From positions 248,001 through 312,000 of the forward strand of contig NZ_QUNO01000005.1 of assembly GCF_003387475.1 (NCBI RefSeq): a stretch of 64,000 bases of DNA. The letters run 5' to 3'. Below the pieces are notes generated by a model. It worked only from the letters and a program-made list of their open reading frames with translations, made no database searches and had not been told where the DNA came from. Position numbers and translations under genes: made by a program. Shown piece after piece: positions 9,885 to 18,591 of the stretch; within the stretch, counting starts at the first letter, position 1, and the number at the start of each line of letters is the position of its first letter. This DNA comes from Kutzneria buriramensis. GTDB taxonomy: Bacteria; Actinomycetota; Actinomycetes; Mycobacteriales; Pseudonocardiaceae.

Positions 9885-11354
9885 TCACTGGCCGCCGGAG
9901 AGCTTCTCGCGCAGGGCGGCGAGCTGCTCGTCGCTGGCGAGGGAGCCGCCACCCTGGGACGGCGCCTCGGTGGAGCCGGAGGAGTAGTTGGTCTCCCCCT
10001 GCGCCTCGGCGTCGGCCTCGGCGGCCTTGGCGATCTGCTTCATGTGGGCCTCGTAGCGGGTGTGGGCCTCGGCGTACTGCCGCTCCCACTCCTCGCGCTG
10101 CTTGTCGAAGCCTTCCTGCCAGTCCTGGGTCTCCGGGTCGAAGCCCTCGGGGTAGATGTAGTTCCCCTCGGCGTCGTACTCGGCGGCCATGCCGTACTGG
10201 GTCGGGTCGAACTCGGTCTCCGTGGTGAAGCCCTCGTTCGCCTGCTTCAGCGACAGCGAGATCCGGCGACGGTCCAGGTCGATGTCGATGACCTTGACCA
10301 TGACGTCGTCGTTGACCTGGACGACCTGCTCCGGGATCTCGACGTGGCGCTCGGCCAGCTCGGAGATGTGGACCAGGCCCTCGATGCCCTCGTCGACGCG
10401 GACGAACGCGCCGAACGGCACCAGCTTGGTGACCTTGCCCGGCACGATCTGGCCGATCGCGTGGGTCCGGGCGAACTGGCGCCACGGGTCTTCCTGGGTC
10501 GCCTTCAGCGACAGGGAGACGCGCTCGCGCTCCATGTCGACGTCCAGCACCTCGACGGTGACCTCCTGGCCGACCTCGACGACCTCGGACGGGTGGTCGA
10601 TGTGCTTCCAGGACAGCTCGGAGACGTGCACGAGGCCGTCCACTCCGCCCAGGTCGACGAACGCGCCGAAGTTGACGATCGAGGAGACGACGCCCTTGCG
10701 GACCTGCCCCTTCTGGAGCTGGTTGAGGAACTCGCTGCGGACCTCGGACTGGGTCTGCTCCAGCCACGCGCGGCGGGACAGGACCACGTTGTTGCGGTTC
10801 TTGTCCAGCTCGATGATCTTGGCCTCGAGCTCGCGGCCGACATACGGCAGCAGGTCGCGCACCCGGCGCATCTCGACCAGCGACGCGGGCAGGAAGCCGC
10901 GCAGGCCGATGTCCAGGATGAGGCCGCCCTTGACCACCTCGATGACCGTGCCCTTGACCGGCTCGTCCTTCTCCTTGAGGGCCTCGATGGTGCCCCAGGC
11001 GCGCTCGTACTGGGCGCGCTTCTTGGAGAGGATCAGGCGCCCTTCCTTGTCCTCCTTCTGGAGGACGAGGGCCTCGACCTCGTCGCCGACCTTGACGACG
11101 TCGTTGGGGTCGACGTCGTGCTTGATCGACAGTTCGCGGGAGGGGATGACACCTTCGGTCTTGTAGCCGATGTCGAGCAGGACCTCGTCCCGGTCGACCT
11201 TGACGATGGTGCCCTCGACGATGTCGCCGTCGTTGAAGTACTTGATCGTCTTGTCGATAGCGGCGAGGAAGTCCTCCTCCGTGCCGATATCGTTGACGGC
11301 GATCTGCTGCTTCGGGGTCGTCGAAGCCGGGACGATGGTGGTGTCGGTGGACAT
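9885..11354 (-). CDS. rpsA: 30S ribosomal protein S1
   Basis: RpsA (489 residues) binds mRNA on the small ribosomal subunit. Four S1 domains are visible: the first begins at GDIVEGTIVKVDRDEVLLDIGYKTEGV near residue 42, the second at PVKGTVIEVVKGGLILDIG, the third at KGQVRKGVVSSIVNFGAFVDLGG, the fourth at GQIVPGKVTKLVPFGAFVRVDEG. Four domains plus a short acidic/glutamine-rich tail is the actinobacterial form. ATG 11354 opens the conserved MSTDTT start; the frame stays open far upstream but that part is a shadow of the methyltransferase and acetyltransferase genes. Confidence 0.97.
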   Translation of the reverse strand: MSTDTTIVPASTTPKQQIAVNDIGTEEDFLAAIDKTIKYFNDGDIVEGTIVKVDRDEVLLDIGYKTEGVIPSRELSIKHDVDPNDVVKVGDEVEALVLQKEDKEGRLILSKKRAQYERAWGTIEALKEKDEPVKGTVIEVVKGGLILDIGLRGFLPASLVEMRRVRDLLPYVGRELEAKIIELDKNRNNVVLSRRAWLEQTQSEVRSEFLNQLQKGQVRKGVVSSIVNFGAFVDLGGVDGLVHVSELSWKHIDHPSEVVEVGQEVTVEVLDVDMERERVSLSLKATQEDPWRQFARTHAIGQIVPGKVTKLVPFGAFVRVDEGIEGLVHISELAERHVEIPEQVVQVNDDVMVKVIDIDLDRRRISLSLKQANEGFTTETEFDPTQYGMAAEYDAEGNYIYPEGFDPETQDWQEGFDKQREEWERQYAEAHTRYEAHMKQIAKAAEADAEAQGETNYSSGSTEAPSQGGGSLASDEQLAALREKLSGGQ

Positions 11355-11545
11355 TAGGTGGGTTGCTCCGGTACGGATTGGGTTAGTGGGCCTGAAGTTG
11401 TCGAGCTGCGTGCGCCACCGAAACTCCAGGCCATGGTCAAGAAGCTCTGAGTCCAAAGTTCTGGGCAGCGCAGAACCTACTACGCGGCCCATATCGTACG
11501 CGCGCCCGTGACGGCCGGGCAAACCCGGTCCCCAGAAGGAGCAGT

Positions 11546-12385
11546 GTGAGCACGCAGGAACGCTACGCCGGCGCCGAGGACCTGCTCGGCACGACGGGCT
11601 CGGCCAAGCGCGAGGTGGGCGGATCGGAGTCGCGCCGGGCGAGTATCGCCTGGTGGGACGCCGACGCGGACGACTACCAGGCCGAGCACGGGGCCTTCCT
11701 CGGCGACGCCGACTTCGTGTGGTGCCCGGAGGGCGTGCGCGAGTCGGAGGCCGGCTACCTCGGGGACGTGACCGGCCGGTCGGTGCTCGAGATCGGCTGC
11801 GGCGCGGCGCCGTGCAGCCGCTGGCTGACCGCGGCCGGCGCGCACGCCGTCGGGCTGGACATCTCGGCGGGCATGCTCCGCCACGCGGTGGCCGGCAACG
11901 AGGCCACGGGCCTGCGCCCGGCGCTGTTGCGGGCCAGCGCCGACCAGCTGCCCTTCGCCGACGCCAGCTTCGACGCCGCCTGCTCGGCGTTCGGCGGCGT
12001 GCCGTTCGTGGCCGACGTCGGCGCGGTCTTCCGGGAGGTCGCGCGGGTGCTGCGGCCGGGCGCCCCGTGGGTGTTCTCGGTGACGCACCCGATGCGCTGG
12101 ATCTTCCCCGACGACCCGGGCCCGATGGGCCTGACGGTCGTCCAGTCGTACTTCGACCGCACCCCCTATCTGGAGGTGGACGGGGACGGCAACGCCACCT
12201 ACGTGGAGCACCACCGCACGCTCGGCGACTACGTGCGCCAGCTCGCGGCCGCCGGCCTGGCGCTGGAGGACCTGGTCGAGCCGGAGTGGCCGGGCGCCGA
12301 GCACCCGGAGTGGGGCCAGTGGAGCCCGCTGCGCGGACGGCTGTTCCCCGGCACCGCGATCTTCCGCTGCCGACGGCCGGCATGA
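11546..12385 (+). CDS. Class I SAM-dependent methyltransferase
   Basis: A 279-residue Rossmann methyltransferase. SAM motif I is SVLEIGCGAAPCSRWL near residue 84, motif II VGLDISAGMLRHA, post-motif DQLPFADASFDAACS and motif III LRPGAPWVFSV. The substrate is unknown. The GTG start at 11546 follows an AGAAGGAG ribosome site by 5 bases. The gene is divergent from rpsA and its stop overlaps the start of the following acetyltransferase gene by 4 bases (ATGA), so the two are co-translated. Confidence 0.88.
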   Translation: MSTQERYAGAEDLLGTTGSAKREVGGSESRRASIAWWDADADDYQAEHGAFLGDADFVWCPEGVRESEAGYLGDVTGRSVLEIGCGAAPCSRWLTAAGAHAVGLDISAGMLRHAVAGNEATGLRPALLRASADQLPFADASFDAACSAFGGVPFVADVGAVFREVARVLRPGAPWVFSVTHPMRWIFPDDPGPMGLTVVQSYFDRTPYLEVDGDGNATYVEHHRTLGDYVRQLAAAGLALEDLVEPEWPGAEHPEWGQWSPLRGRLFPGTAIFRCRRPA

Positions 12386-13308
12386 CCGTCACCGACCCCC
12401 TGCTCGCCGCGCAGGAGGAACGGTTCGCACGGCTGGACCGGGTGCTGCCGACCGCGCCGCCGCCGGAGCCCGGCGAGATGATCAGCGCCGCGCTGCCGGA
12501 CGGCTCGCGGGTGGCCGGGGTGGTCACACGCTGGGTCGCGGGCCCGGGCATGCCGCCGTGGCTGTGGTCGGCGGCGACGACGTACGAGCTCCAGCCGGTG
12601 ATCGGCCATACCGGCGCGGCCGGCATGGACGCGATGCTGCGGGCCTTCCGTCAGTGGCTGGACCGGGTCGGCGACCGCGGCCCGGACACGGCGGCGTCGG
12701 TGGTCTGGCCCAGCCGTGACGTCGACTGCGTCCGAGTGTTCCTCGATCACGGCTTGCAGCCGCTGACGGTGACGGCCGTGCGGCGGCCGAGCCCGCTGCG
12801 GGTGCCCTCGCTGACGGTCACCATCCGGCCGGCGCTGGCGTCGGACGAGGACGCGGTCGTGGAGCTGGCGATGGCCGAGATCCGGTACTCGGCCAAGGTC
12901 GGCACGGCGATCGAGCGTCCCGAGGCGGAGCCGATGCGGCGCGCGGCGGTGGCCGGCCGGCTCGGCGTGGGCGACGAGGTGTGGGTGGCCGAGCGGGACG
13001 GCATGGTGGTCGGCCTCGCCGAGACCGGGTTGATCGCCAACACGCCCGGCACCAAGACCAGCCGGCAGCTGCCGATGGGGCTGTGGGGCTATGTGAACTG
13101 TCTTTCGGTGCTCCCGGGGGCAAGGGGCGCCGGAATCGGCCAGCAGCTGATGGCGGTCGTGCACAATCACTTCGCCGGCCACCGGACCGTCGGCACCTTC
13201 CTGCACTACAACCCACCTAACCCGCTGTCGTCGGTGTTCTGGCCACGGCAGGGTTACCGGCCACTGTGGACACAGTGGGAGGTTCGCCCGGCCGGCGCAG
13301 TCCGGTGA
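12382..13308 (+). CDS. GNAT family N-acetyltransferase
   Basis: A 308-residue acetyltransferase. The C-terminal GNAT domain (from about residue 140) shows VTIRPALASDEDAVVELA, the acetyl-CoA loop VLPGARGAGIGQQLM (R-x-x-G-x-G/A) near residue 252, and HYNPPNPLSSVFWPRQGY as the final motif. The N-terminal 130 residues resemble a degenerate second GNAT-like half (VVWPSRDVDCVRVFLDHGLQ), suggesting a two-domain protein. Coupled by ATGA overlap to the upstream methyltransferase. The substrate is not evident. Confidence 0.82.
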   Translation: MTVTDPLLAAQEERFARLDRVLPTAPPPEPGEMISAALPDGSRVAGVVTRWVAGPGMPPWLWSAATTYELQPVIGHTGAAGMDAMLRAFRQWLDRVGDRGPDTAASVVWPSRDVDCVRVFLDHGLQPLTVTAVRRPSPLRVPSLTVTIRPALASDEDAVVELAMAEIRYSAKVGTAIERPEAEPMRRAAVAGRLGVGDEVWVAERDGMVVGLAETGLIANTPGTKTSRQLPMGLWGYVNCLSVLPGARGAGIGQQLMAVVHNHFAGHRTVGTFLHYNPPNPLSSVFWPRQGYRPLWTQWEVRPAGAVR

Positions 13309-13385
13309 GCGCCGTGAGGTAGGCGACCCTAGGGTCGAGATCACGTCGACCCGGCTTGCGACGCGGCACCGGGTTACCCCACTAT

Positions 13386-13407
13386 TTGAACTGACCAGTC
13401 AGTTCAA
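13386..13407. promoter_or_regulatory. Palindromic operator before the YhgE export operon
   Basis: TTGAACTGAC-CA-GTCAGTTCAA is a 22-bp dyad, perfect except for the two central bases, directly next to the AAGGAGG ribosome site of the first gene. Size and symmetry suit a TetR regulator, and a TetR gene is the last gene of this operon. Confidence 0.65.
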
Positions 13408-13416
13408 GGAGGCTCG

Positions 13417-14079
13417 GTGGAGATCCACGTCCAGAGCGTCGGCATCGACGGGGCGCACGGCCCCCTGTTGGAGCCGACCTCGCTGCGCGTGCGGACGGGC
13501 GAACTCGCCCTCGTCGCCGGGGAGCCCGGCACCGGACACACCGCGTTCGCGCTGGCCATGGGCGGTCGAATGAAGCCGAGCGTCGGCGAGGTGCTGCTCG
13601 ACGGCAAGGCCGACGACGAGGGTCTGCGCCGGCTGGTCGCGATCGTGGACGCGCCGGACGTGTCGGCCCCCGAGGAGGCGCTGACCCTCGGCACGGTGAT
13701 CGGCGAGGAGTTGGCGTTCGCCAAGCAGCCCGCCAGCCGCAAGGCCGTCGCCGACTGGCTGCTCAAGCACGAGTCCCACGACCACGCCGCCACCCGCTTC
13801 GAGTCGGTGCCGGCCGAGGTGCGCACCCGGCTGATGATGGAAGCCGCGAGCCAGCGCCCGGGCATCGAGGCACTGGTGCTCGTGCTGCCCGACCGGCACG
13901 GCGCCGGCCCGCAGACGTGGTGGACCACCGCCTCCAAGGCGGCCGAGCACGGCCTGGCCGTGGTGGTGCTGTGCAGCGAGACGTCCGCCCGGCTGCTCGA
14001 CCTGCCCGCGGGCCACCTCGGCGACCGCGAGCTCCCCGACACGCTTGCCTTCATGCAGGTTCAGGAGGACGACCAGTGA
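13417..14079 (+). CDS. Degenerate ABC transporter ATP-binding-like protein
   Basis: A 220-residue protein shaped like an ABC ATPase but lacking key residues. The Walker A is GEPGTGHTAFALAM, with histidine where the catalytic lysine should be; no LSGGQ signature is found (the corresponding region reads VPAEVRTRLMMEAAS), and the Walker B is hydrophobic without a clear DE pair (ALVLVLPDRHG). It is probably a structural or regulatory partner of the downstream YhgE/Pip membrane protein, with which it overlaps by 4 bases (GTGA). The GTG start at 13417 follows AAGGAGG. ATP hydrolysis by this protein is doubtful. Confidence 0.65.
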   Translation: MEIHVQSVGIDGAHGPLLEPTSLRVRTGELALVAGEPGTGHTAFALAMGGRMKPSVGEVLLDGKADDEGLRRLVAIVDAPDVSAPEEALTLGTVIGEELAFAKQPASRKAVADWLLKHESHDHAATRFESVPAEVRTRLMMEAASQRPGIEALVLVLPDRHGAGPQTWWTTASKAAEHGLAVVVLCSETSARLLDLPAGHLGDRELPDTLAFMQVQEDDQ

Positions 14080-16004
14080 GCCCCATTCGGTTGGCGGCCA
14101 ACGAGTTGCGCCGCATCACCGCGGGCAAGCTGCCCAAGATCGCCGTCGTGGCGCTGGTGCTCGTGCCGCTGCTGTACGGCGCGATGTACCTGTACGCGAA
14201 CTGGGATCCGTACAACAACCTCAAGTCGCTGCCGGTCGCGCTCGTCGTGGACGACCAGGGTGCCACCGTGAACGGCAAGCAGATCAACGCCGGCAACGAG
14301 GTCGCCGACGAGCTGGTGCAGAGCGGGCAGTTCGACTGGCACCGGGTCAGCGACGCCGAGGCCGAGGCCGGCGTGCGGGACAACAAGTACACCTTCGCGC
14401 TGACGCTGCCGAAGGACTTCTCGCAGGCGCTCACCTCGCCGGCGCAGAACCAGCCGCGGCAGGGCGTCATCCGGCTGACCACCAACGACTCCAACAACTA
14501 CCTGGCCCGCACGATCGCGGACAAGGTGGTGGACGCCGTGCGCGCGGCGGTGGCCAAGAAGGTCGGCACGACCGCCGCCGACCAGCTGCTCACCGGCTAC
14601 GCGACGATCCGCAGCAGCACGCTGCAGGCGGCGAGCGGGGCGTCCAAGCTGGCCGACGGCGCGGCGCAGGCCAACACCGGCGCGCAGCAGCTGGCCAGCG
14701 GCAGCTCCGACCTGGCGGCGGGTCAGCACAAGCTGCTGGACGGCGCGAACCAGCTGGTCACCGGCCTCGACCTGCTCAAGAGCAACACCGCCAGCCTGCC
14801 CAGCCAGACCCAGCAGCTGGCCAACGGCGCCAGGCAGGTCGCCGACGGCAACGCGCAGGTCGCGGCCGGCGGCTCGGCGGTCGCCACGGCCGCGCAGACG
14901 TTCAACAACAACCTGGACGGCCTCCGTTCCGACATCCAGGCCCGCCTGCAGGCCCAGGGCCTGACCCAGGATCAGATCAACCAGGTGCTGTCCGTGTTGG
15001 ACAACGCCCGCAAGCCGATCAACGACGCCGACAGCCAGATCCAGACCGTGAACGGCAAGCTCCAGCAGCTGGCGACCGGTTCCCGTCAGGTCGCGGACGG
15101 CGCGTCGCAGCTCGCGGCGGCCTCCCCGCAGCTGGCCAACGGCATCGCGCAGGCCGACTCCGGCGCCACGCAGCTCCGTGACGGCCTGAAGACCGCCACC
15201 GACGGCGCCGACAAGCTCTCCGCCGGGGCGACGCAGCTCGCGTCCGGCACCAAGCAGCTCGCCGACGGCAGCGCCCAGCTGCGGGACGGCCTGAACGAGG
15301 GCGCCGGCAAGATCCCGGACCCGAACGACCCGACCAAGACCGCCGACACCATCGGCGACCCGGTCACCGTGCAGGCCATCGGCCAGGCCACCGCGGGCAC
15401 CTACGGCGCCGGTCTCGCCCCGTTCTTCCTCGGCCTGGCCACCTGGATCGGCGCGTTCGTGCTGTTCCTGCTGCTGCGGCCGCTGTCCCGGCGCGCGTTG
15501 GCGGCGCGGCAGCGTCCCGGCATCGTGGCGCTGGGCGGCTGGCTGCCGGCGGCGTTCCTGAGCTTCCTGCAGGTGGTGCTGCTGTTCGCCGTCGTCACCA
15601 CGCTGGTCGGCGTGCACCCGTCGAATCCGTTGGGCACCTTGGGTTTCCTGGTGCTGACCGGCTTCGCGTTCACCGCCATGCTGCACGGGTTGAACGCGCT
15701 GCTCGGGGCCGTCGGCAAGTTCCTCGGCCTGGTGCTGCTCGTGTTGCAGCTGACCACCGCCGGCGGCACGTTCCCGTGGCAGACCATCCCGGCGCCGCTG
15801 CAACCGCTGCACATCGCGCTGCCGCTGGGGTATGTCGTGGACGGCCTGCGGCACCTGCTCTACGGCGGCACGCTATCCAGCCTCGGGGTGGATCTTGCGG
15901 TGATCGGGGGCTATCTCGTGGTGGGGCTGGCGCTGTCCGTGCTGGCCGCGTACAAGCAGAGGGTGTGGACGCCCTCCCGCCTCAAGCCGGAACTGGTGCT
16001 GTGA
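14076..16004 (+). CDS. YhgE/Pip domain membrane export protein
   Basis: A 642-residue membrane protein. An N-terminal helix (KIAVVALVLVPLLYGAMYLYAN) is followed by the YhgE-type NLKSLPVALVVDD, a long extracellular region with repeated QLASGSSDLAAG and QLADGSAQLRDG heptads (about residues 180-410, coiled-coil-like), then five or six helices at the C-terminus. Relatives are ABC-2/MMPL-like exporters tied to phage infection protein (Pip) and to ESX-type envelopes. It overlaps both neighbours by 4 bases (GTGA), forming a three-gene operon under the 13386 operator. Confidence 0.85.
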   Translation: MSPIRLAANELRRITAGKLPKIAVVALVLVPLLYGAMYLYANWDPYNNLKSLPVALVVDDQGATVNGKQINAGNEVADELVQSGQFDWHRVSDAEAEAGVRDNKYTFALTLPKDFSQALTSPAQNQPRQGVIRLTTNDSNNYLARTIADKVVDAVRAAVAKKVGTTAADQLLTGYATIRSSTLQAASGASKLADGAAQANTGAQQLASGSSDLAAGQHKLLDGANQLVTGLDLLKSNTASLPSQTQQLANGARQVADGNAQVAAGGSAVATAAQTFNNNLDGLRSDIQARLQAQGLTQDQINQVLSVLDNARKPINDADSQIQTVNGKLQQLATGSRQVADGASQLAAASPQLANGIAQADSGATQLRDGLKTATDGADKLSAGATQLASGTKQLADGSAQLRDGLNEGAGKIPDPNDPTKTADTIGDPVTVQAIGQATAGTYGAGLAPFFLGLATWIGAFVLFLLLRPLSRRALAARQRPGIVALGGWLPAAFLSFLQVVLLFAVVTTLVGVHPSNPLGTLGFLVLTGFAFTAMLHGLNALLGAVGKFLGLVLLVLQLTTAGGTFPWQTIPAPLQPLHIALPLGYVVDGLRHLLYGGTLSSLGVDLAVIGGYLVVGLALSVLAAYKQRVWTPSRLKPELVL

Positions 16005-16594
16005 ACCCGCGGCCCGCCCGTACCTCGGCGACGAAGCAGAAGCTGTTCGACGCCGCGCTGCGCCTCGTCGGCGAGCGCGGGGCGGCCGGCGTGACCGTGG
16101 ACGAGATCGCCGCCGAGGCGGGCGTGGCCAAGGGGACCGTGTACTACAACTTCGGCAGCAAGGACGGTCTCGTCGACGCCCTGCTCCGGCACGGCGTCGA
16201 GCTGCTGGCCGCGCGGCTGCGGGTCGCCGAGGACGTCGACGACACCGGCTCCGCTTTGGAGGCTCTGGTCGACGGCGCCCTGGGTTTCTTCGCCGAGTAC
16301 CCCGCGTTCGCGCAGCTGCTGGTCAGCGAGATGTGGCGGACGCCCGGGCAGTGGCACGGCACGCTGAGCCTGCTGCGCGACGACATCGTGGCCATCGTGC
16401 GGCAGGTCGTGCAGCGGCGGGCCGATGCCGGCGCGCTGCCGCCGGACGTGCAGGTCGGGACCGCGTCGGCGGCGCTGTTCGGGACGCTGCTCGTGGTGGC
16501 CCTGGACTGGCAGGTGTTCCAGCCTCAGCGCAGCCAGCACGAGGTCCGGGAGTCCGTGATCATGCTCGTACGAGGGGTGTCCGAGCGGGGTTGA
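16001..16594 (+). CDS. TetR family regulator of the YhgE operon
   Basis: A 197-residue TetR protein. The N-terminal DNA-binding helix-turn-helix runs KQKLFDAALRLVGERGAAGVTVDEIAAEAGVAKGTVYYNFGSKDGL, residues about 10-56; the ligand-binding half is diverse. It starts at GTG 16001, overlapping the stop of the membrane protein gene by 4 bases. It probably binds the palindrome at 13386 and represses its own operon. Its 3' end overlaps the convergent DJ-1-like gene by 35 bases. Confidence 0.9.
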   Translation: MNPRPARTSATKQKLFDAALRLVGERGAAGVTVDEIAAEAGVAKGTVYYNFGSKDGLVDALLRHGVELLAARLRVAEDVDDTGSALEALVDGALGFFAEYPAFAQLLVSEMWRTPGQWHGTLSLLRDDIVAIVRQVVQRRADAGALPPDVQVGTASAALFGTLLVVALDWQVFQPQRSQHEVRESVIMLVRGVSERG

Positions 16595-17177
16595 CGTTGC
16601 GCAGGGCCCGTTCGATGTACTCCTCCTGCTCCCCCACCGGTGCGACGTAGCGCAGCGCCTCGACCGCGGCCGGCTCGCCGGCGAGGCGGGTGATGAGCCA
16701 GGTCGCCAGGTAGTGCGAGGCGAGGCAGCCGCCGGCGGTGGCGACGTTTCCGTTGGCGTAGAAGGGCTGGTTGACGACGTCGACCCCGGCGGCGACGACC
16801 CATGGCTTGCTGGTGAGGTCGGTGCAGGCGGGCACGCCGTCGAGCAGCCCGAGCTTGGCCAGCACCAGCGTGCCGGAGCACTGCGCGGCGAGGAGTTGCC
16901 GAGACGGGTCGAGGCCGCGCAGCACCGACATGATCGCCGGATCCTCGACGACCTCTCGGGTCTTCCTGCCGCTGCCGACGATCACGGCGTCGGCGGCGCA
17001 GGCGTCGTGCAGCGTGGCCATGGACTCGATGACCACGCCGTTCATCGACGTCATCCTCGGCGCGGGGCCGGCGATCGACACCCGCCAGTCGTGCCGGTCG
17101 ACCCGGTTGAGAATGCCCAGGGCGATGAGCGAGTCGAGCTCGTTGTACCCGTCGAAGGTCAGGATCGCGATGTGCAT
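16560..17177 (-). CDS. DJ-1/PfpI family protein
   Basis: A 205-residue glutamine-amidotransferase-like fold: ILTFDGYNELDSLIALGIL at the N-terminus carries the family acid, and AAQCSGTLVLAKLGLLDG near residue 110 carries the nucleophile-elbow cysteine. Such proteins include isonitrile hydratase-like enzymes and the sensing domain of AraC regulators; no DNA-binding domain is attached here. ATG 17177 is used because the longer frame overlaps the divergent MocR promoter. Its regulator is probably the adjacent MocR protein. Confidence 0.82.
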   Translation of the reverse strand: MHIAILTFDGYNELDSLIALGILNRVDRHDWRVSIAGPAPRMTSMNGVVIESMATLHDACAADAVIVGSGRKTREVVEDPAIMSVLRGLDPSRQLLAAQCSGTLVLAKLGLLDGVPACTDLTSKPWVVAAGVDVVNQPFYANGNVATAGGCLASHYLATWLITRLAGEPAAVEALRYVAPVGEQEEYIERALRNVNPARTPLVRA

Positions 17178-17201
17178 GGGGCTCACGCTAGGAGCTCGAT
17201 G

Positions 17202-17227
17202 GCATGACAGTCGAAGAATTGTCATGC
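17202..17227. promoter_or_regulatory. Operator between the DJ-1 gene and mocR-type regulator
   Basis: GCATGACA and TGTCATGC form an inverted repeat with a 10-base spacer. It overlaps the promoter zone of both divergent genes. A TACAAT -10 box follows at 17229-17234, 5 bases before the GTG at 17240. Confidence 0.55.
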
Positions 17228-17239
17228 ATACAATCGGTC

Positions 17240-18541
17240 GTGCGGATCCCCCGGTACAAGCAGGTGGTGGACACTCTCGCGGCGGAGCTCCGCGCCGGCC
17301 GATGGCCGGTCGGGACACGGCTGCCCACCCACCGCGAGCTCGCCGCGCGTGAGGGCATCGCGCTGGTCACCGCGACCCGGGTGTACGCCGAGCTGGAGGC
17401 AATGGGCCTGGTGACCGGCGAGCAGGGGCGCGGCACGTTCGTGCGCGAACTGCCGGAGCTGTCGGGGATCGACCAGCAGCTGATGGCGGCCGACGTCGTG
17501 GACCTGCGGTTCAACTACCCCGCCATCCCGGGGCAGGCCGACCTGTTGCGCAACGCCCTGCGGGAGCTGGCCGGGTCCGGCGAGGTGGAGGCGTTCCTGC
17601 ACTACCAGCCGCATGCCGGACGCCTCGACGATCGGGCCGCCGTCGCTCGTCACCTGGGCCGGCGGGGGCTGGCCGTGGACGCGGCGCAGGTGCTGATCGT
17701 CAGCGGGGCCCAGCACGGGCTCGCGTCGACGGTCATGGCCACCCTGCGGCGTGGTGACGTCGTCGCCGCGGACGCGGTGACGTATCCGGGTTTCAAGGCG
17801 ATCGCTCACGCCCTCGGGCTGGAGTTGGCGGTGTACTCCGACCTCGACGAGCTCTGCCGGCGGCGGCCGGTTCGCGCCGTCTACACCATGCCGACGCTGC
17901 ACAACCCGCTCGGCACGGTGCTGACCTTGGCCGCCCGCAAGCGGTTGGTGGCGACCGCTCGCCGGCACGGGCTGCTGATCATCGAGGACGCCGCCTACGC
18001 GTACCTCGCGCCGGACGCCCCGCCGCCGGTCTTCGCCCTCGCGCCGGAGATCACCGTCTACGTCTCCAGCCTGTCCAAGAGCGTCGCCACCGGGCTTCGC
18101 GTCGGCTACGTCGCCGCTGCTCCGCCCGTGGTGCCGGCGATCGAGCGAGTCGTCCGCGCCACCACCTGGCACACCCCCGGCCTCAACGTCGCCATCGCCC
18201 GGCGGTGGCTCGACGACGGCACCGTCGACCGGCTCGAGGCCCACAAGCGCACCGACGCCCACATGCGGCAGTCCATCGCCCGGGACGTCTTCGCCGGCCT
18301 GCCGGTCGTCGGCCACCCGTCGTCGTACTTCCTGTGGCTGCCGCTGGGCGAGTCGGCCCGGGCCGACCGCATCGCCGCTTCCCTTGCGCGGCAACGGATC
18401 TCCGTGTCCACCGCCGAGGAGTTCGCCGTTTCCCAGGCGCCGCAGGCACTTCGCCTGGCGCTGGGGTCGATCCCCGTCCCCGACTTGCGCCGAGTGCTCA
18501 GCGCCGTGCGATCAGCCGTGGACGACGAAGCCCACCGATGA
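17240..18541 (+). CDS. MocR/PdxR-type regulator (GntR HTH plus aminotransferase domain)
   Basis: A 433-residue regulator. The GntR winged helix is at residues 1-70 (RIPRYKQVVDTLAAELRAGRWPVGTRLPTHRELA), followed by a class I aminotransferase-like domain with TMPTLHNPLGTVLTLAARKRL, IIEDAAYAYLAPDA and the PLP lysine in VYVSSLSKSVATGLRVGY. MocR proteins use PLP adducts as signals, often for vitamin B6 or GABA genes. GTG 17240 is preferred over ATG 17204, which lies inside the operator. Divergent from the DJ-1-like gene, which it probably controls together with itself. Confidence 0.88.
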   Translation: MRIPRYKQVVDTLAAELRAGRWPVGTRLPTHRELAAREGIALVTATRVYAELEAMGLVTGEQGRGTFVRELPELSGIDQQLMAADVVDLRFNYPAIPGQADLLRNALRELAGSGEVEAFLHYQPHAGRLDDRAAVARHLGRRGLAVDAAQVLIVSGAQHGLASTVMATLRRGDVVAADAVTYPGFKAIAHALGLELAVYSDLDELCRRRPVRAVYTMPTLHNPLGTVLTLAARKRLVATARRHGLLIIEDAAYAYLAPDAPPPVFALAPEITVYVSSLSKSVATGLRVGYVAAAPPVVPAIERVVRATTWHTPGLNVAIARRWLDDGTVDRLEAHKRTDAHMRQSIARDVFAGLPVVGHPSSYFLWLPLGESARADRIAASLARQRISVSTAEEFAVSQAPQALRLALGSIPVPDLRRVLSAVRSAVDDEAHR

Positions 18542-18545
18542 TCTA

Positions 18546-18591
18546 CCTGAAACCTACATCCGGTGTGTCTGTGAGCGCGACTCGCGGGGGT
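18546..18591 (+). repeat. Dispersed 3'-end repeat, copy C
   Basis: It matches copy B (2480-2526) nearly base for base and ends at the stop codon of polA. It fills almost all of the space between the convergent mocR-type gene and polA. Confidence 0.65.

Noticed and set aside
11357-12626. Extension of the rpsA frame by 424 codons
   Set aside because: It is antisense to two real genes and Arg/Pro-rich; rpsA begins at its conserved MSTDTT.
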